A DNA stretch of 21,882 nucleotides, taken from positions 1 through 21,882 of the forward strand of contig MPUH01001182.1 in assembly GCA_001970955.1 (NCBI GenBank). Reading direction: 5' to 3'. Shown in pieces: positions 12,301 through 16,972 of this stretch. Position 1 is the stretch's first letter; every line of letters starts with the position of its first letter. The translations under genes and the position numbers were made by a program. Origin of the DNA: Stentor coeruleus (lineage: Eukaryota; Ciliophora; Heterotrichea; Heterotrichida; Stentoridae). The notes beneath the pieces are model-generated. The model worked only from the letters and a program-made list of their open reading frames with translations. It did no database searches and had not been told where the DNA came from.

Positions 12301-14844
12301 AATTCGCACATTATTTTTTATATCTTTTGCTATAAAATTGCTTTTATCAACAACATTTTTTGTTTTTAAAACTTTCATCATACTGAAAAACTCATAACTA
12401 TTTAAACTTTTAACCATCCTTTTGATATAATCTTTAATATTTTTTATATAAAGATTTTTGTGAAAATCAGCAAAAAACTTCGCCTCGTAAAATGTGAAGA
12501 TTGAATTCTGCTTGTATAAATTTTTATAAAATTCTGAACATATTTGGTATTTCCTATAATAATCAGGGACTTCAAAAAGTTTTAAATAATCCTTTTTATT
12601 TTCATCTCTATTTCTTAGTACTTCATTTAATATTACACCATTTAAAGAATCTGTGATAAAAAATTGTTCATCTTCAATAAACATAAAAAGTTTGTTTAAT
12701 ATACAAAAACACTCTTCAATATTCAAACTATTATTCTCAATACAATAATTCAATTGATCAACTATTGCGTTTTTTTTAATATCCTCTTTGCTTTTTTTAA
12801 GTTTAATATTTAGTAAAATTAAAGCCTCTAATTGATCTCCAATATTACCACTTATTTGTATTAAATATTTAAAGCATAATTCTTTTTTAGGTAAATATTC
12901 GCATTCTTGTAAAATTGCTGAAAAATAGTTTTTGTTTAATGTTATAGATTTCTTTTTGCATAATATTAAAAATATCATTATGATGTTGTATCGAAAAAAT
13001 ACTGTACAAACTGAGATTATGTCTTTGAATAATCGGCTTTTACCTGTTTGGGAATAGTCTATGAGTAATTGGATGACTATAGTTTTAGTTATTTCTGATA
13101 TTATTATTATTTTTGAATATTGGCATGTAATACTTGCAAAACTTTTGAATATTTTTATTAAGCTTGGGATTGGATAATTTGCATAGAAATTGCTGTTAAT
13201 AAATTCGAGAAGTTCATCATTTGAGCATTTTATGTCTTTTTGGTTTTTTATAAAGTGAACTCTGAACCTTTTAGGTAAGGTTTGAATGTAGTTTAAGATG
13301 TTTGGTGAGGTTGTGTTGAGGAAGTCAAAGCAGTAATTGTAGATTTTTTCGAATTTTAATAAGGAAAAATCAGGAAAGTTAACGATTTTTTGTATGAATT
13401 GGGAAATAAGTAAATGCTTGGATTCTTTGTCTGGCAAGTTCTTGATTATATCATAAAAGTTATCTATTTCTGAATTTATTGTAATAATTTTTAACTGTTC
13501 TATTAATAAGTTTCTATATAGGTCTTCGTTTATTTGTTTAAAGCTGGGATCAATATTTTTTTCTATATCGAAAATTAAAGAAAGTAAGTCATCATGCTCG
13601 AAAACTTTGACTGATAATATGTTATATAGTTTATTAAACACTTTATAGTAAATTTTAGTCTTGAATTCAGTGTTTGATATTGGGAATAATTGAGTAAAAG
13701 TGTTGTTTATTAGCTCTTTATTTTTTACTTGCTCTTTAATATTTCTTAAAACTAGCTTAAAAAACCTTTTATCATAATAAAGAAATTCTGAAGCCGATTT
13801 CGATTTTTCAATAACCGTAATCACATGAAGAAACTCATTGTTTTCATATGTTTTCAATTTTAAATATTCATCAAAAGCTATTCTCCAAAATCTCTCCACA
13901 TTTTCAAAACTTTCTTGCTCTTTTATTGACCTTTCAACTAAATACACAATCAAATCGGCACTTTTTTCTAAGTTTTCATATTGGAATTTTATTTTTATCT
14001 CCTTTTTGTCAGCTAATATTTTCTTAATTTTTTCTATAACCTTCAAGCAATTAGCTTTTTGAAGATACTCAACAAGTTTATTTTCCATAAAATTCGGTAA
14101 GTATCTGTCCTCATTTTTCAAATATTGTACAATTCTATCTTTAATTTTTTCTAAAAAAAATGGGCTTAACAGTAAGTTTATAATTTTATCAGAAGAGTTG
14201 TGTATTTTCTCTAATATTTGTAATGAAGTGTTTATACGGTTTTTCAAAATTTTATCAAAATTAGGGATTTTTTCTAAAGGCATGACTTCATCTAATGACT
14301 GGATAAATTTTAGTAAATCATCTTCGCTGATATTTTTTATCAAAACTATAAAAAGTGATTCATCAAAATTGTATAAAACAATCGGCAAAATTTTAGCTAT
14401 AGTTAGATTAGGTATTTTTTTGTCGAAAGCGGCGTAAATTTTTATGATTTTTTTAAGGCATTTTTTTTGCATATTGTCATCATTTATTGATAACAATTTT
14501 TGTATTTGATTATCAAGATCCTCTTTTTCTGCACTACAATATATGGCGAATGATATATAAAACTCATAACTGAAATGCTGCAGACTAGGGATTTTTTGGA
14601 TTTTTGGTATGTTTTCTGAAAGATTAGAAATAATTTTATCTGGGTTATTAAGTTTAGCATTCATCATAAAGCTTTCTTTATTATATATTGTGGAGAATAA
14701 AAGGTAAAGATATAGAATTTTCTCATCTTCTTGGTTGTATATATCACTTAGGCTTTGAAGCAATTCAAAAATTTCTTCACTTACTTGGGAATATTCAATC
14801 TTATCAGGGAAAGTTTGATGAAAAACTGTTAAAAAATAAATCAT
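316..14844 (-). CDS. RNF213: RNF213/mysterin-like giant AAA+ E3 ubiquitin ligase (main frame)
   Basis: A 4842-codon uninterrupted frame ending in TAG. The family is a dynein-like AAA+ ATPase ring fused to an E3 module; human RNF213 (about 5,200 residues) ubiquitylates proteins and bacterial LPS. Residues 1-1800 form an unrecognised, probably helical arm. A degenerate AAA1 at about 1830-1940 is followed by three P-loops: SLPGLGKT (K1971), GETGCGKT (K2363) and GKPGCSKS (K2693). Walker B acids are D2417/E2418 and D2758/E2759. The RNF213-typical motif NWRLDQSKMNRALYISR follows at about 2795, and an NRFEKH motif at about 3070. An RZ finger lies at 4147-4179. The family motif YGKGHLITYDF lies near 4570. 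I find no RING (CxxC...CxxC) between the AAA core and the RZ finger. The ATG at 14844 is probably not the true start: the frame is open up to 14874 and a 173-codon ORF lies directly upstream in another frame. Trp is TGG throughout. Midasin and dynein are excluded by the RZ finger and family motifs. Confidence 0.9.
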   Translation of the reverse strand: MIYFLTVFHQTFPDKIEYSQVSEEIFELLQSLSDIYNQEDEKILYLYLLFSTIYNKESFMMNAKLNNPDKIISNLSENIPKIQKIPSLQHFSYEFYISFAIYCSAEKEDLDNQIQKLLSINDDNMQKKCLKKIIKIYAAFDKKIPNLTIAKILPIVLYNFDESLFIVLIKNISEDDLLKFIQSLDEVMPLEKIPNFDKILKNRINTSLQILEKIHNSSDKIINLLLSPFFLEKIKDRIVQYLKNEDRYLPNFMENKLVEYLQKANCLKVIEKIKKILADKKEIKIKFQYENLEKSADLIVYLVERSIKEQESFENVERFWRIAFDEYLKLKTYENNEFLHVITVIEKSKSASEFLYYDKRFFKLVLRNIKEQVKNKELINNTFTQLFPISNTEFKTKIYYKVFNKLYNILSVKVFEHDDLLSLIFDIEKNIDPSFKQINEDLYRNLLIEQLKIITINSEIDNFYDIIKNLPDKESKHLLISQFIQKIVNFPDFSLLKFEKIYNYCFDFLNTTSPNILNYIQTLPKRFRVHFIKNQKDIKCSNDELLEFINSNFYANYPIPSLIKIFKSFASITCQYSKIIIISEITKTIVIQLLIDYSQTGKSRLFKDIISVCTVFFRYNIIMIFLILCKKKSITLNKNYFSAILQECEYLPKKELCFKYLIQISGNIGDQLEALILLNIKLKKSKEDIKKNAIVDQLNYCIENNSLNIEECFCILNKLFMFIEDEQFFITDSLNGVILNEVLRNRDENKKDYLKLFEVPDYYRKYQICSEFYKNLYKQNSIFTFYEAKFFADFHKNLYIKNIKDYIKRMVKSLNSYEFFSMMKVLKTKNVVDKSNFIAKDIKNNVRIFGITTLEKAKFLFKCFRNESSEVQEFIFTKIVLDHIYKLIIQLIHKKDKDWIFFAHPLKIKLHQLSLIIKPIQFCIKKRIILTDEDAQMLISNSSLIEAHNLKIILTMIFSYIQVEQFCSLLSWFHETISREDKNELLVLTIKNLFLKKKFTNNESLDCICDNIKGPEKQDIYNIFLESNLQINMRRYLISIIKNRRFEDLIILIGLDKKTSISLIKEFFTAGKKIKFTDENLSHIKMCFESLDNDLRALEFIDDIISHTCFNLKNAYSDHVTLLATKSDSNKTIVLNLLLVYKFNDSCIKENVIEKIFNSLPKPTYKLVVNNFIQNLASKSIWYELIKRASVFYDHYYMINLKKKVKKLRIRMCNKKIIIEDFIFISKLGSRNRKVFYTFLDYTCKTSKKIKSYKEKKSKYEKDVEEYFMILDQLDFITDQFCVNACGYNSLKREIDSKRNILNKALDQMILSSRLQKYREIVEKIFPIYDLYIFKKQYEINSSENKITADMVFNGLENSYNTLVVFFEFFSTKYEEVTIKQLNDISQGEGLNFFEKVSLANIKINSKVMEIYKDYAYNKSFEYVLIRLSKATRTLYLCFGYDNKNLQNASEIFLKTINLAPNVTFIEYNRIAYNLQELMNIKLEKSNLDRILTVVEMFSKSVPLCNFLREFQAGDFNDLYEVLRWINNSPLKKEDLDSCKYIWEFQRKIINRETFAESIDIFVDPIYSELEWNLIRVNGKEDLIKDLQNEMFFNEEVKKNEIVNLATKSCLKIHVGYKNIDIQIECPKNSKLYKYEDIVEFKDRALLYSNLQNFSDFKDNLYTVIHTFLEFADIIIKIDNTLKNFMSFGKRNILKSLKFNFPDQFNDLKNYSNELKNEFKDRNTNIEKSYKDFYMLTYLNPLQLSNFIDAISSGDKKEIFHSISFMHRYDLNNFKLKNVDNNLIFYELGKQCSSLKIYNYINMDFPNIYIKNSSGKRLICIKTEDFTKALISVSMKYCMKKLEANQVFFCHDSTQWSELFSFVCRILYCKEAELFVIVNCEKLSLENQTSFNDYLSSVLKQDYKLSYRIVLISKEQKSIIYDYLINMNAEYEKYEVLNDDQLCSSEQVAEYVIKYCQDCFFVTSSLPGLGKTTLIRSHAYNFGLNLVEINISGVINYQVFNKILDTLYQNPILLSLQISYVNDMESVNEFLTSLALFKQFYTPTKVYCLNKSTKVYIEFANCFQNILFSSAHISKYINFFQINNLNWNELIITKDISLVCGYLSSYSNGNLNNFIIDKPDNNSSIALLKKQFNDLNEVNYYSIKSFIKIMSYLIRNFEKWPFVMKETFEEHLNLLPSYQKPQFKNLRSTIFASLIESSKEFTMKCIKSVKNNQINAESNLGSDNIIQQLENDFKISIRWDDTNHFVILFSPNGAQIVIYLKPEHVPQAITDLYSIQNYLEMQISGKFSVKQIEKYKFKDYSSITTDELIQKLLCFVEKENTQIKIAVNDYIMTPDNFVKMCLILIKAFSGIPVIIMGETGCGKTSLIRFLIKEVLHENLELVNIHSGTKYDDIKNVMLKCYQEGSKKPNERFWVFFDEFNTSDCVGTISNIIIERKFEGNDLLNNIILLAACNPYRLKSAQFKQREDIGLQKNSKYKLASTQLMHIVKPLPYKVIEFVSDFGSLKELELYCYTELIIENIIYKSFALKYTKLVCLIHKHLSESNDVSSVSLRDVVRFVRLYNWFNDSISKRKSVKMKETSLKILSEHNYMPYNASDNIELISLILSLTHCYYLCLSSAKHRLEILKIIKNYIGISLIELENIIKREQFDIISRFRMPENIAINEALRENIYAIIPCLMVKIPVFLCGKPGCSKSLSVQLIFSNLQGQASYDDYFQTLPDFYMVFFQGSDTCTSEGIIKVFEKANQKFSETQLSVVVFDEIGLAEVSKHNPLKVLHSLLENENIKSSFIGISNWRLDQSKMNRALYISRFDPKEKDIEETGNMICKSLEVKDMTIEIKKISEFYFKVKGSLRNTIYKDFYGLRDFYCVIKMAQEKIKSEKIKRKKYMSIVGHLLLRNFGGIPKIKNIITDFFEKHIPNEDSIKSSNSLSLIKECLIEKSSRYLMIIAKKNLIPIIIQHLLKEVIKTKYTMITGSNFEAAHEEKNCFNILSNIVQYMEKGFSVLFHNSDSIYSSLYDLFNQNFTRFKDRKYCRVALGSHLNPRCLVHENFKAIVFIEDSLEKIENVDPPFLNRFEKHNVVIEDLLDKKHLYIVKKVEEWVKNLTTVNNKPITQNKKVIIPLYERDFLLYLAITNSFITKDISLNFNMCIDYLIKASTTEVFLLSDLCNHDQYMKKHIKNKWKQTHIGFEKQLADFIKMQNSNKLVVFTYDSISIEQNINENIRNEVYFQKVKNFKIDQDFKMDLNNFKNSEKNLYLLELTYEYEEKLWGDVFWIIEDFKMRDNTKTSKPIIIVVNLKRYSEKTIPGILPQGWDIVMYEDLFGKKGLITDNFYESKDCDFAEKYIEKCNTEIDFAMLLKKCFRELNFDRNSDSKIDDHINNSISIISQSEVRRNVLIEKIKINIKKNYIRKIWIEKLFFLQTYNDNLFTMYDIIENYISGLFCKELTLMINWIERKNAMDSFIYPDEYILNYWMHFFKKQSFGPMINNSMPIVRVRKLITPFIFTAFDILEQLFKSATLENKEYNLEMILSDKKISKTILFEQNGICNEKNMKMHIVKDIATIILAKVNVDVYFSKFVISFLKLLGVKKVKLNRELICLLRNKSYFQAICSIFMIGKKCKFLNKNVFEIKQNHSESIFKIINDLCLFMVPKKVLIYNVFGGVEGYFNSLKQISSSMDILKNFEVLDTTSAAIIDVWKKAFDLDFSDKNLDDLVKAIRNDGIFSEKFIKLFNDNIKSNKKPETFNVKSKYYSEIIEKHPKFIIEIIDDINNTNLWKCSGIIMQSLLIKMDLINELYSNEYLSKDYFMYNIYAEYVDMGIKWKLDSKFSVLLSDFIVMNIKNRFEAITSKLFNNIISIIPIIDSERPLVQITYLAFIRVFIDEIAKNTTQNIKLKKIIIENILTAGSDITKFKIYYLKCVKNIKDCTLNEVMMNDKIASLMNLNIMNEDDDNKIEVKPIVDGSGEFYEKYLNLEFINNDLHDFDYDKLMPSDNPYDILGFLLYFLNHVYLKHKFNRSTHCFEKWYTKYEQKLHQKLGPEIIGLINCFIHNFPKNSPFHLDKSDVNTVILQKLNYCFILSIVFSFKNNFDPLSSIFFNEKSKSLDPTLIENLYCVGSEMSYMYQHFKDFEKNFDTINPKSFYENYSKGGFNKCSCGFMYIITNCGGPMVISKCQNCGLDIGGTNHSWIQRDGHTNFSDNEAKEYIKSMIYGAIEYPGLKLTTLVCDTSIRNMNLCESFKILRLGVAVVISGFFMILPNVKNIYDIGLVKNVEKFPKESCLKLPNELIIYYSQLFPNGNASDNIWLMSILSDLPDLMIQYKGKIPKNKQIRNAFEQDFERKIILKEKNERITDFKNKQSKKHPIMGEFVYETQQIDKTFGSLFRLKYDPSENDMRAQLQLLKNKEQYNILTYFLNDYENIMSLNSFYSIIKLSNYMLKHYDHSFKRTEAHKITIKELCIKDKKLEKHFKLFPEAMKNIKFPVRYNCFEVNEKIDYNEDSSLNNFFIELSEAEGKLLAAILKTLAETQNRFLHYILEEKNIENQPLHIVQLAKKQDIIYIPKTINELINDFSICDPSYGKGHLITYDFKGMQEFIKDSTRGKKIFNILDFRFCTYKNEIFNKPEGDIIIEMRESIRQIPLNKLNKTKLKQFILNAEKNNSTLKNFIENLKVSLEQIMDSIKNKAVIDSLTLFEIVNDMKNQSISSILLCKNELSISKIVNIIEIYELIEKLYFRYYKEDILGKFKKPIKNISKYRNLIETFCYECNDKPNTLPSVKDVKHALMRLILRKLSADLEINKPIREIIVNYSLWSEENCEKLSNAEFPFPIKFEIKNVYEIYELYCMNLKILKF
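2308..2406 (-). other. RZ-type zinc finger (E3 element) of the RNF213-like protein
   Basis: Residues 4147-4179. The spacing C-x3-F-x6-C-x8-C-x2-C, followed by IGGxxH, matches the RZ fingers of RNF213 and ZNFX1. As I recall, human RNF213 uses C4505, H4509, C4525 and C4528 for zinc and C4516 as the likely reactive cysteine. Here the equivalents are C4147, F4151, C4167, C4170 and C4158. The zinc-binding His is thus Phe, but an extra Cys (C4149) lies two residues after the first Cys and could take over as the fourth ligand. The family match is clear; the ligand swap is inference. Confidence 0.8.
6415..8967 (-). other. AAA2-AAA4 ATPase block of the RNF213-like protein
   Basis: This segment covers about residues 1960-2810. 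AAA2 has a P-loop-like SLPGLGKTT (K1971) but no acidic Walker B pair afterwards: the matching strand reads ILLSLQIS, so it may bind ATP without hydrolysing it. AAA3 has GETGCGKT (K2363), Walker B FFDE (D2417, E2418) and a sensor-like CNPYR near 2452. AAA4 has GKPGCSKS (K2693) and Walker B VFDEIGLAE (D2758, E2759). AAA3 and AAA4 therefore look catalytically competent, as expected for RNF213. Module boundaries are approximate. Confidence 0.8.
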
Positions 14845-14866
14845 TGGATTAAGGCTAAGATATTTT

Positions 14867-14898
14867 TCATATAATCATTGATTTAGTTGTATCATTAC
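14867..14898 (-). other. Unexplained +1 frame break in the ligase gene
   Basis: The 5' frame reads M-I-I then TGA (14869-14867). The main frame has a TGA at 14877-14875 and is open after that. Skipping one base at the upstream TGA would continue as E-K-Y-L-S-L-N-P-M. A heterotrich-size intron would have to be 16 nt to restore frame, but no GT occurs where one could start. The only AG there gives ATGAAAAATATCTTAG (14870-14855), which lacks GT. A 73-nt GT-AG intron (14898-14826) would also restore frame but is far longer than heterotrich introns. There is no homopolymer at the shift point to explain a sequencing indel. Confidence 0.5.
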
Positions 14899-15388
14899 CT
14901 CTCCTTTTTTTTAAATCTATTTGTGTATCTTTAGTATTTATTATAATCCCTTTTTTCCTATATTTTTCAAATATAAGCCCAATGATTGGTTTAAGGATCA
15001 TTTCAGGGTTTTCTATAGGACGTATGTTGATTTCTTTAGAGTCCTTTAATAGTAATGAGAAGTCTAAAAATATGGTGAAATTATCAGCAAAAAGCATTTG
15101 TTTCTCTTTAGTTCGATAAATTTCTGATTTTGTGGATTTTGAAAACAAACTTATCATATAAGTTAATGGGAACATGCTTTCTTTAAGAGAAAAAACTACC
15201 TTGAAAATTCTTATGTCTTTGTCACAAATAAATATTTTTTGACACTGAACATGACTAAAATTTTTGTTTAAAGGTAAGAGTTTGAGCTGAAAGTTGTTAA
15301 TATCACTTTCATCAGCTCTGAAAACAACTATTATACGTTTTTTGTTCAGAGGCTCATCGCTTTTAAACTTTTCTAATACACCTCGCAT
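14867..15388 (-). CDS. Probable N-terminal part of the RNF213-like protein (173 codons, different frame)
   Basis: An ATG with an in-frame TAA immediately upstream opens 173 codons ending in TGA at 14867-14869. The product starts MRGVLEKFKSDEP and is rich in beta-type strands (VVFRADES, FKVVFSLKES, FTIFLDFSLL). The last part is basic (KKRRG). I do not recognise a family; a carbohydrate-binding or C2-like beta domain is possible but unproven. The main ligase frame is open from 14874, so the two frames overlap by a few bases in a +1 relation, too close for two ordinary eukaryotic genes. Joined by a +1 shift they would give about 5,023 residues, close to human RNF213. A separate small protein remains possible. 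Confidence 0.55.
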   Translation of the reverse strand: MRGVLEKFKSDEPLNKKRIIVVFRADESDINNFQLKLLPLNKNFSHVQCQKIFICDKDIRIFKVVFSLKESMFPLTYMISLFSKSTKSEIYRTKEKQMLFADNFTIFLDFSLLLKDSKEINIRPIENPEMILKPIIGLIFEKYRKKGIIINTKDTQIDLKKRRGNDTTKSMII

Positions 15389-16861
15389 TTAATTTTTTAT
15401 AGACAAAATTGATTTTAGAATAAAAAATCGCTTAAGGTATGGAATCATAGGATTTTTCAAAAAAAAGTCTATAATTTATATTAATTTTCGCATGTGAATG
15501 ATAAGTTATTATTGTATTTCAAAGAGTTTAAAGGGATTTTTTAGGGTTTTGATTGGAAGATTATAAAAAGTCCTAAAAGAAAAAAAAAATGTGCTTATTT
15601 TGTCTTTTGGATAAACTACTAAAGCAAATTAACTTAAGAATATACTGAAGAATATTAATCTGAGATTGGAAATTTTGGATTCCTGGAAGAGTAAAGGGTT
15701 TTTAAGCTGTTGAAAAATATATAGAAGTAGTTTTTTAACCCTATAAAGGACTATTATGTTAAAGAAGACAATAAATCAATTTTATTTTATGCTTTTATAT
15801 GAATTGCAATTGATGAATGACTATGTAAAATATTAGATTTTAAATCAAAAAGTATAAGGATTTGATATATACATTATAGAAATTAATATAGAAAATTATA
15901 TGAATATTTTGTCAAAGAAACTAGAATAATTGACTTTTGCATTAAAAATGATTGAAGTAAGCTTTTAAGTCTTATCATTTATCATTTATGATTTTTTCAA
16001 AGCTTTTTACTCTGGAATCTTAAATTATTAGAGTTTTTATTTACAATGAATTTTTAAGTAAAGCCTAATTTGTAAATCTTTTAATTATTTGTATTATGAT
16101 AAACCATGAAAAAAACTAGGAATATTGTCTAATAATATTCATCGGCAAGCTTATTTTCTATGTTAAAAATTTTGATAATATAAATTATAATAACTTAGAA
16201 ATATACTTAATAAAATTATTATTAATATTTTAGGATTTCGAAATATAATGTTAAGAATGATAAAATTTAATGCTTAAGCTACATTTAATATGATGATAAG
16301 ATACCTAGCTTAAATAGAATGTCTATAATTTAATAATCATGACGAAATTTTATATTCTTTTATCCCTAATAAGTAAATATATGTTGTATCCTAAACTTTA
16401 TTTTTGTAAATCACTTAAACTTTTTGGCTCTTAATCGTTTATTATTATAATATTTTATCTGATTTTAGCTTATTGCCTTTTATTTACTTAATATCTTTTA
16501 TTAATCACATTGAAACTACTTTAATTCCATCAACCTATTTTTTTTCCTTCAAATTACACATACTTAATAATTAACTAAATTATCATAGACTTATACAATT
16601 TTTTTAATACTTACTCCAACTTCTTAGATTTTTTATTTCTCTTAATTATATATTTTTAATACTTTCTGATAATTGTCTTCAAATAATTATTTTATTATAT
16701 CAAGAAAATTAGCACTAAACTTATAAAATCCAAAACATAAAATTTCATATTCTAATAATCCCACCTGATTACCCATATTACCAAGTAAAGCCACCCATAT
16801 TATATCACTAAACATATTTTAATGCATTTATAACAATAATATTCTAACCCATAATGGCAGT
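15389..16861. other. Spacer between divergent genes (ligase and CNNM)
   Basis: About 1.5 kb with no ORF or RNA gene that I can support. It should hold the promoters of both flanking genes. Composition changes sharply across it: my hand counts give 53 G against 21 C at 15421-15720 and 10 G against 44 C at 16441-16740 (plus strand). An 8-bp inverted repeat (TTAAGCTA at 16274, TAGCTTAA at 16306) is present but could be chance in such AT-rich DNA. Confidence 0.6.
16771..16802 (+). promoter_or_regulatory. Direct repeat ACCCATATTA upstream of CNNM gene
   Basis: The 10-mer ACCCATATTA occurs at 16771-16780 and again at 16793-16802, 22 bases apart, about two helical turns. A related ACCCATAAT occurs at 16847. 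The position, 160-190 bases before the CNNM start codon, suits a promoter element. Function is inference only; no known heterotrich motif is being matched. Confidence 0.25.
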
Positions 16862-16945
16862 ATGCAAAATTTCAAACAACGTAATGCATTTGCCCAGATG
16901 ATCCATGACTCGATTCTAAAAAATGGAATTCCTAGATTTATCTAA
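16862..16945 (+). CDS. 27-codon upstream ORF before CNNM gene
   Basis: ATG at 16862 opens 27 codons (MQNFKQRNAFAQMIHDSI and nine more), ending in tandem stops TAA-TAG only 14 bases before the CNNM start. Local GC is about 37 percent against roughly 20 percent upstream, and G and C are balanced, unlike the flanking spacer; this is coding-like. It is in a different frame from CNNM and I find no 15/16-nt intron that would join them. A shorter 15-codon ORF (ATG at 16854) overlaps it. It may be a translated leader peptide or a chance ORF in the 5' UTR. Confidence 0.35.
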   Translation: MQNFKQRNAFAQMIHDSILKNGIPRFI

Positions 16946-16957
16946 TAGTTATATCAA

Positions 16958-16972
16958 GTATGTCTAATACAG
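16958..16972 (+). other. Intron-like 15-mer covering the CNNM start codon
   Basis: GTATGTCTAATACAG is a textbook heterotrich intron by size and ends, with a CTAAT branch-like core and an A at position 10, as in the intron of the methyltransferase gene here. It contains the ATG at 16960-16962. If spliced out, no upstream ATG would be in frame with CNNM, because TAG at 16933 closes that frame. Splicing would therefore destroy the N-terminus rather than extend it. It may be coincidence. Confidence 0.3.

Noticed and set aside
881..14437. Plus-strand ORFs of 60-86 codons inside the ligase gene (for example at 881, 3641, 11534, 14198)
   Set aside because: They are antisense shadows of the 4842-codon minus-strand frame, with low-complexity hydrophobic products and no recognisable motif.
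316..14844. Dynein heavy chain or midasin
   Set aside because: Size and multiple AAA modules fit, but the motifs after AAA4 (KMNRALYISR), NRFEKH and the RZ finger are RNF213-specific, and there is no dynein microtubule-binding stalk or midasin MIDAS domain.
16274..16313. Inverted repeat TTAAGCTA/TAGCTTAA with a 24-nt loop
   Set aside because: Eight-base arms in 1.5 kb of AT-rich DNA are expected by chance; no terminator or mobile-element context.
16881..16897. GTAATGCATTTGCCCAG as an intron in the upstream ORF
   Set aside because: It is 17 nt, outside the 15-16-nt class, and removing it leads to a TGA three codons later.
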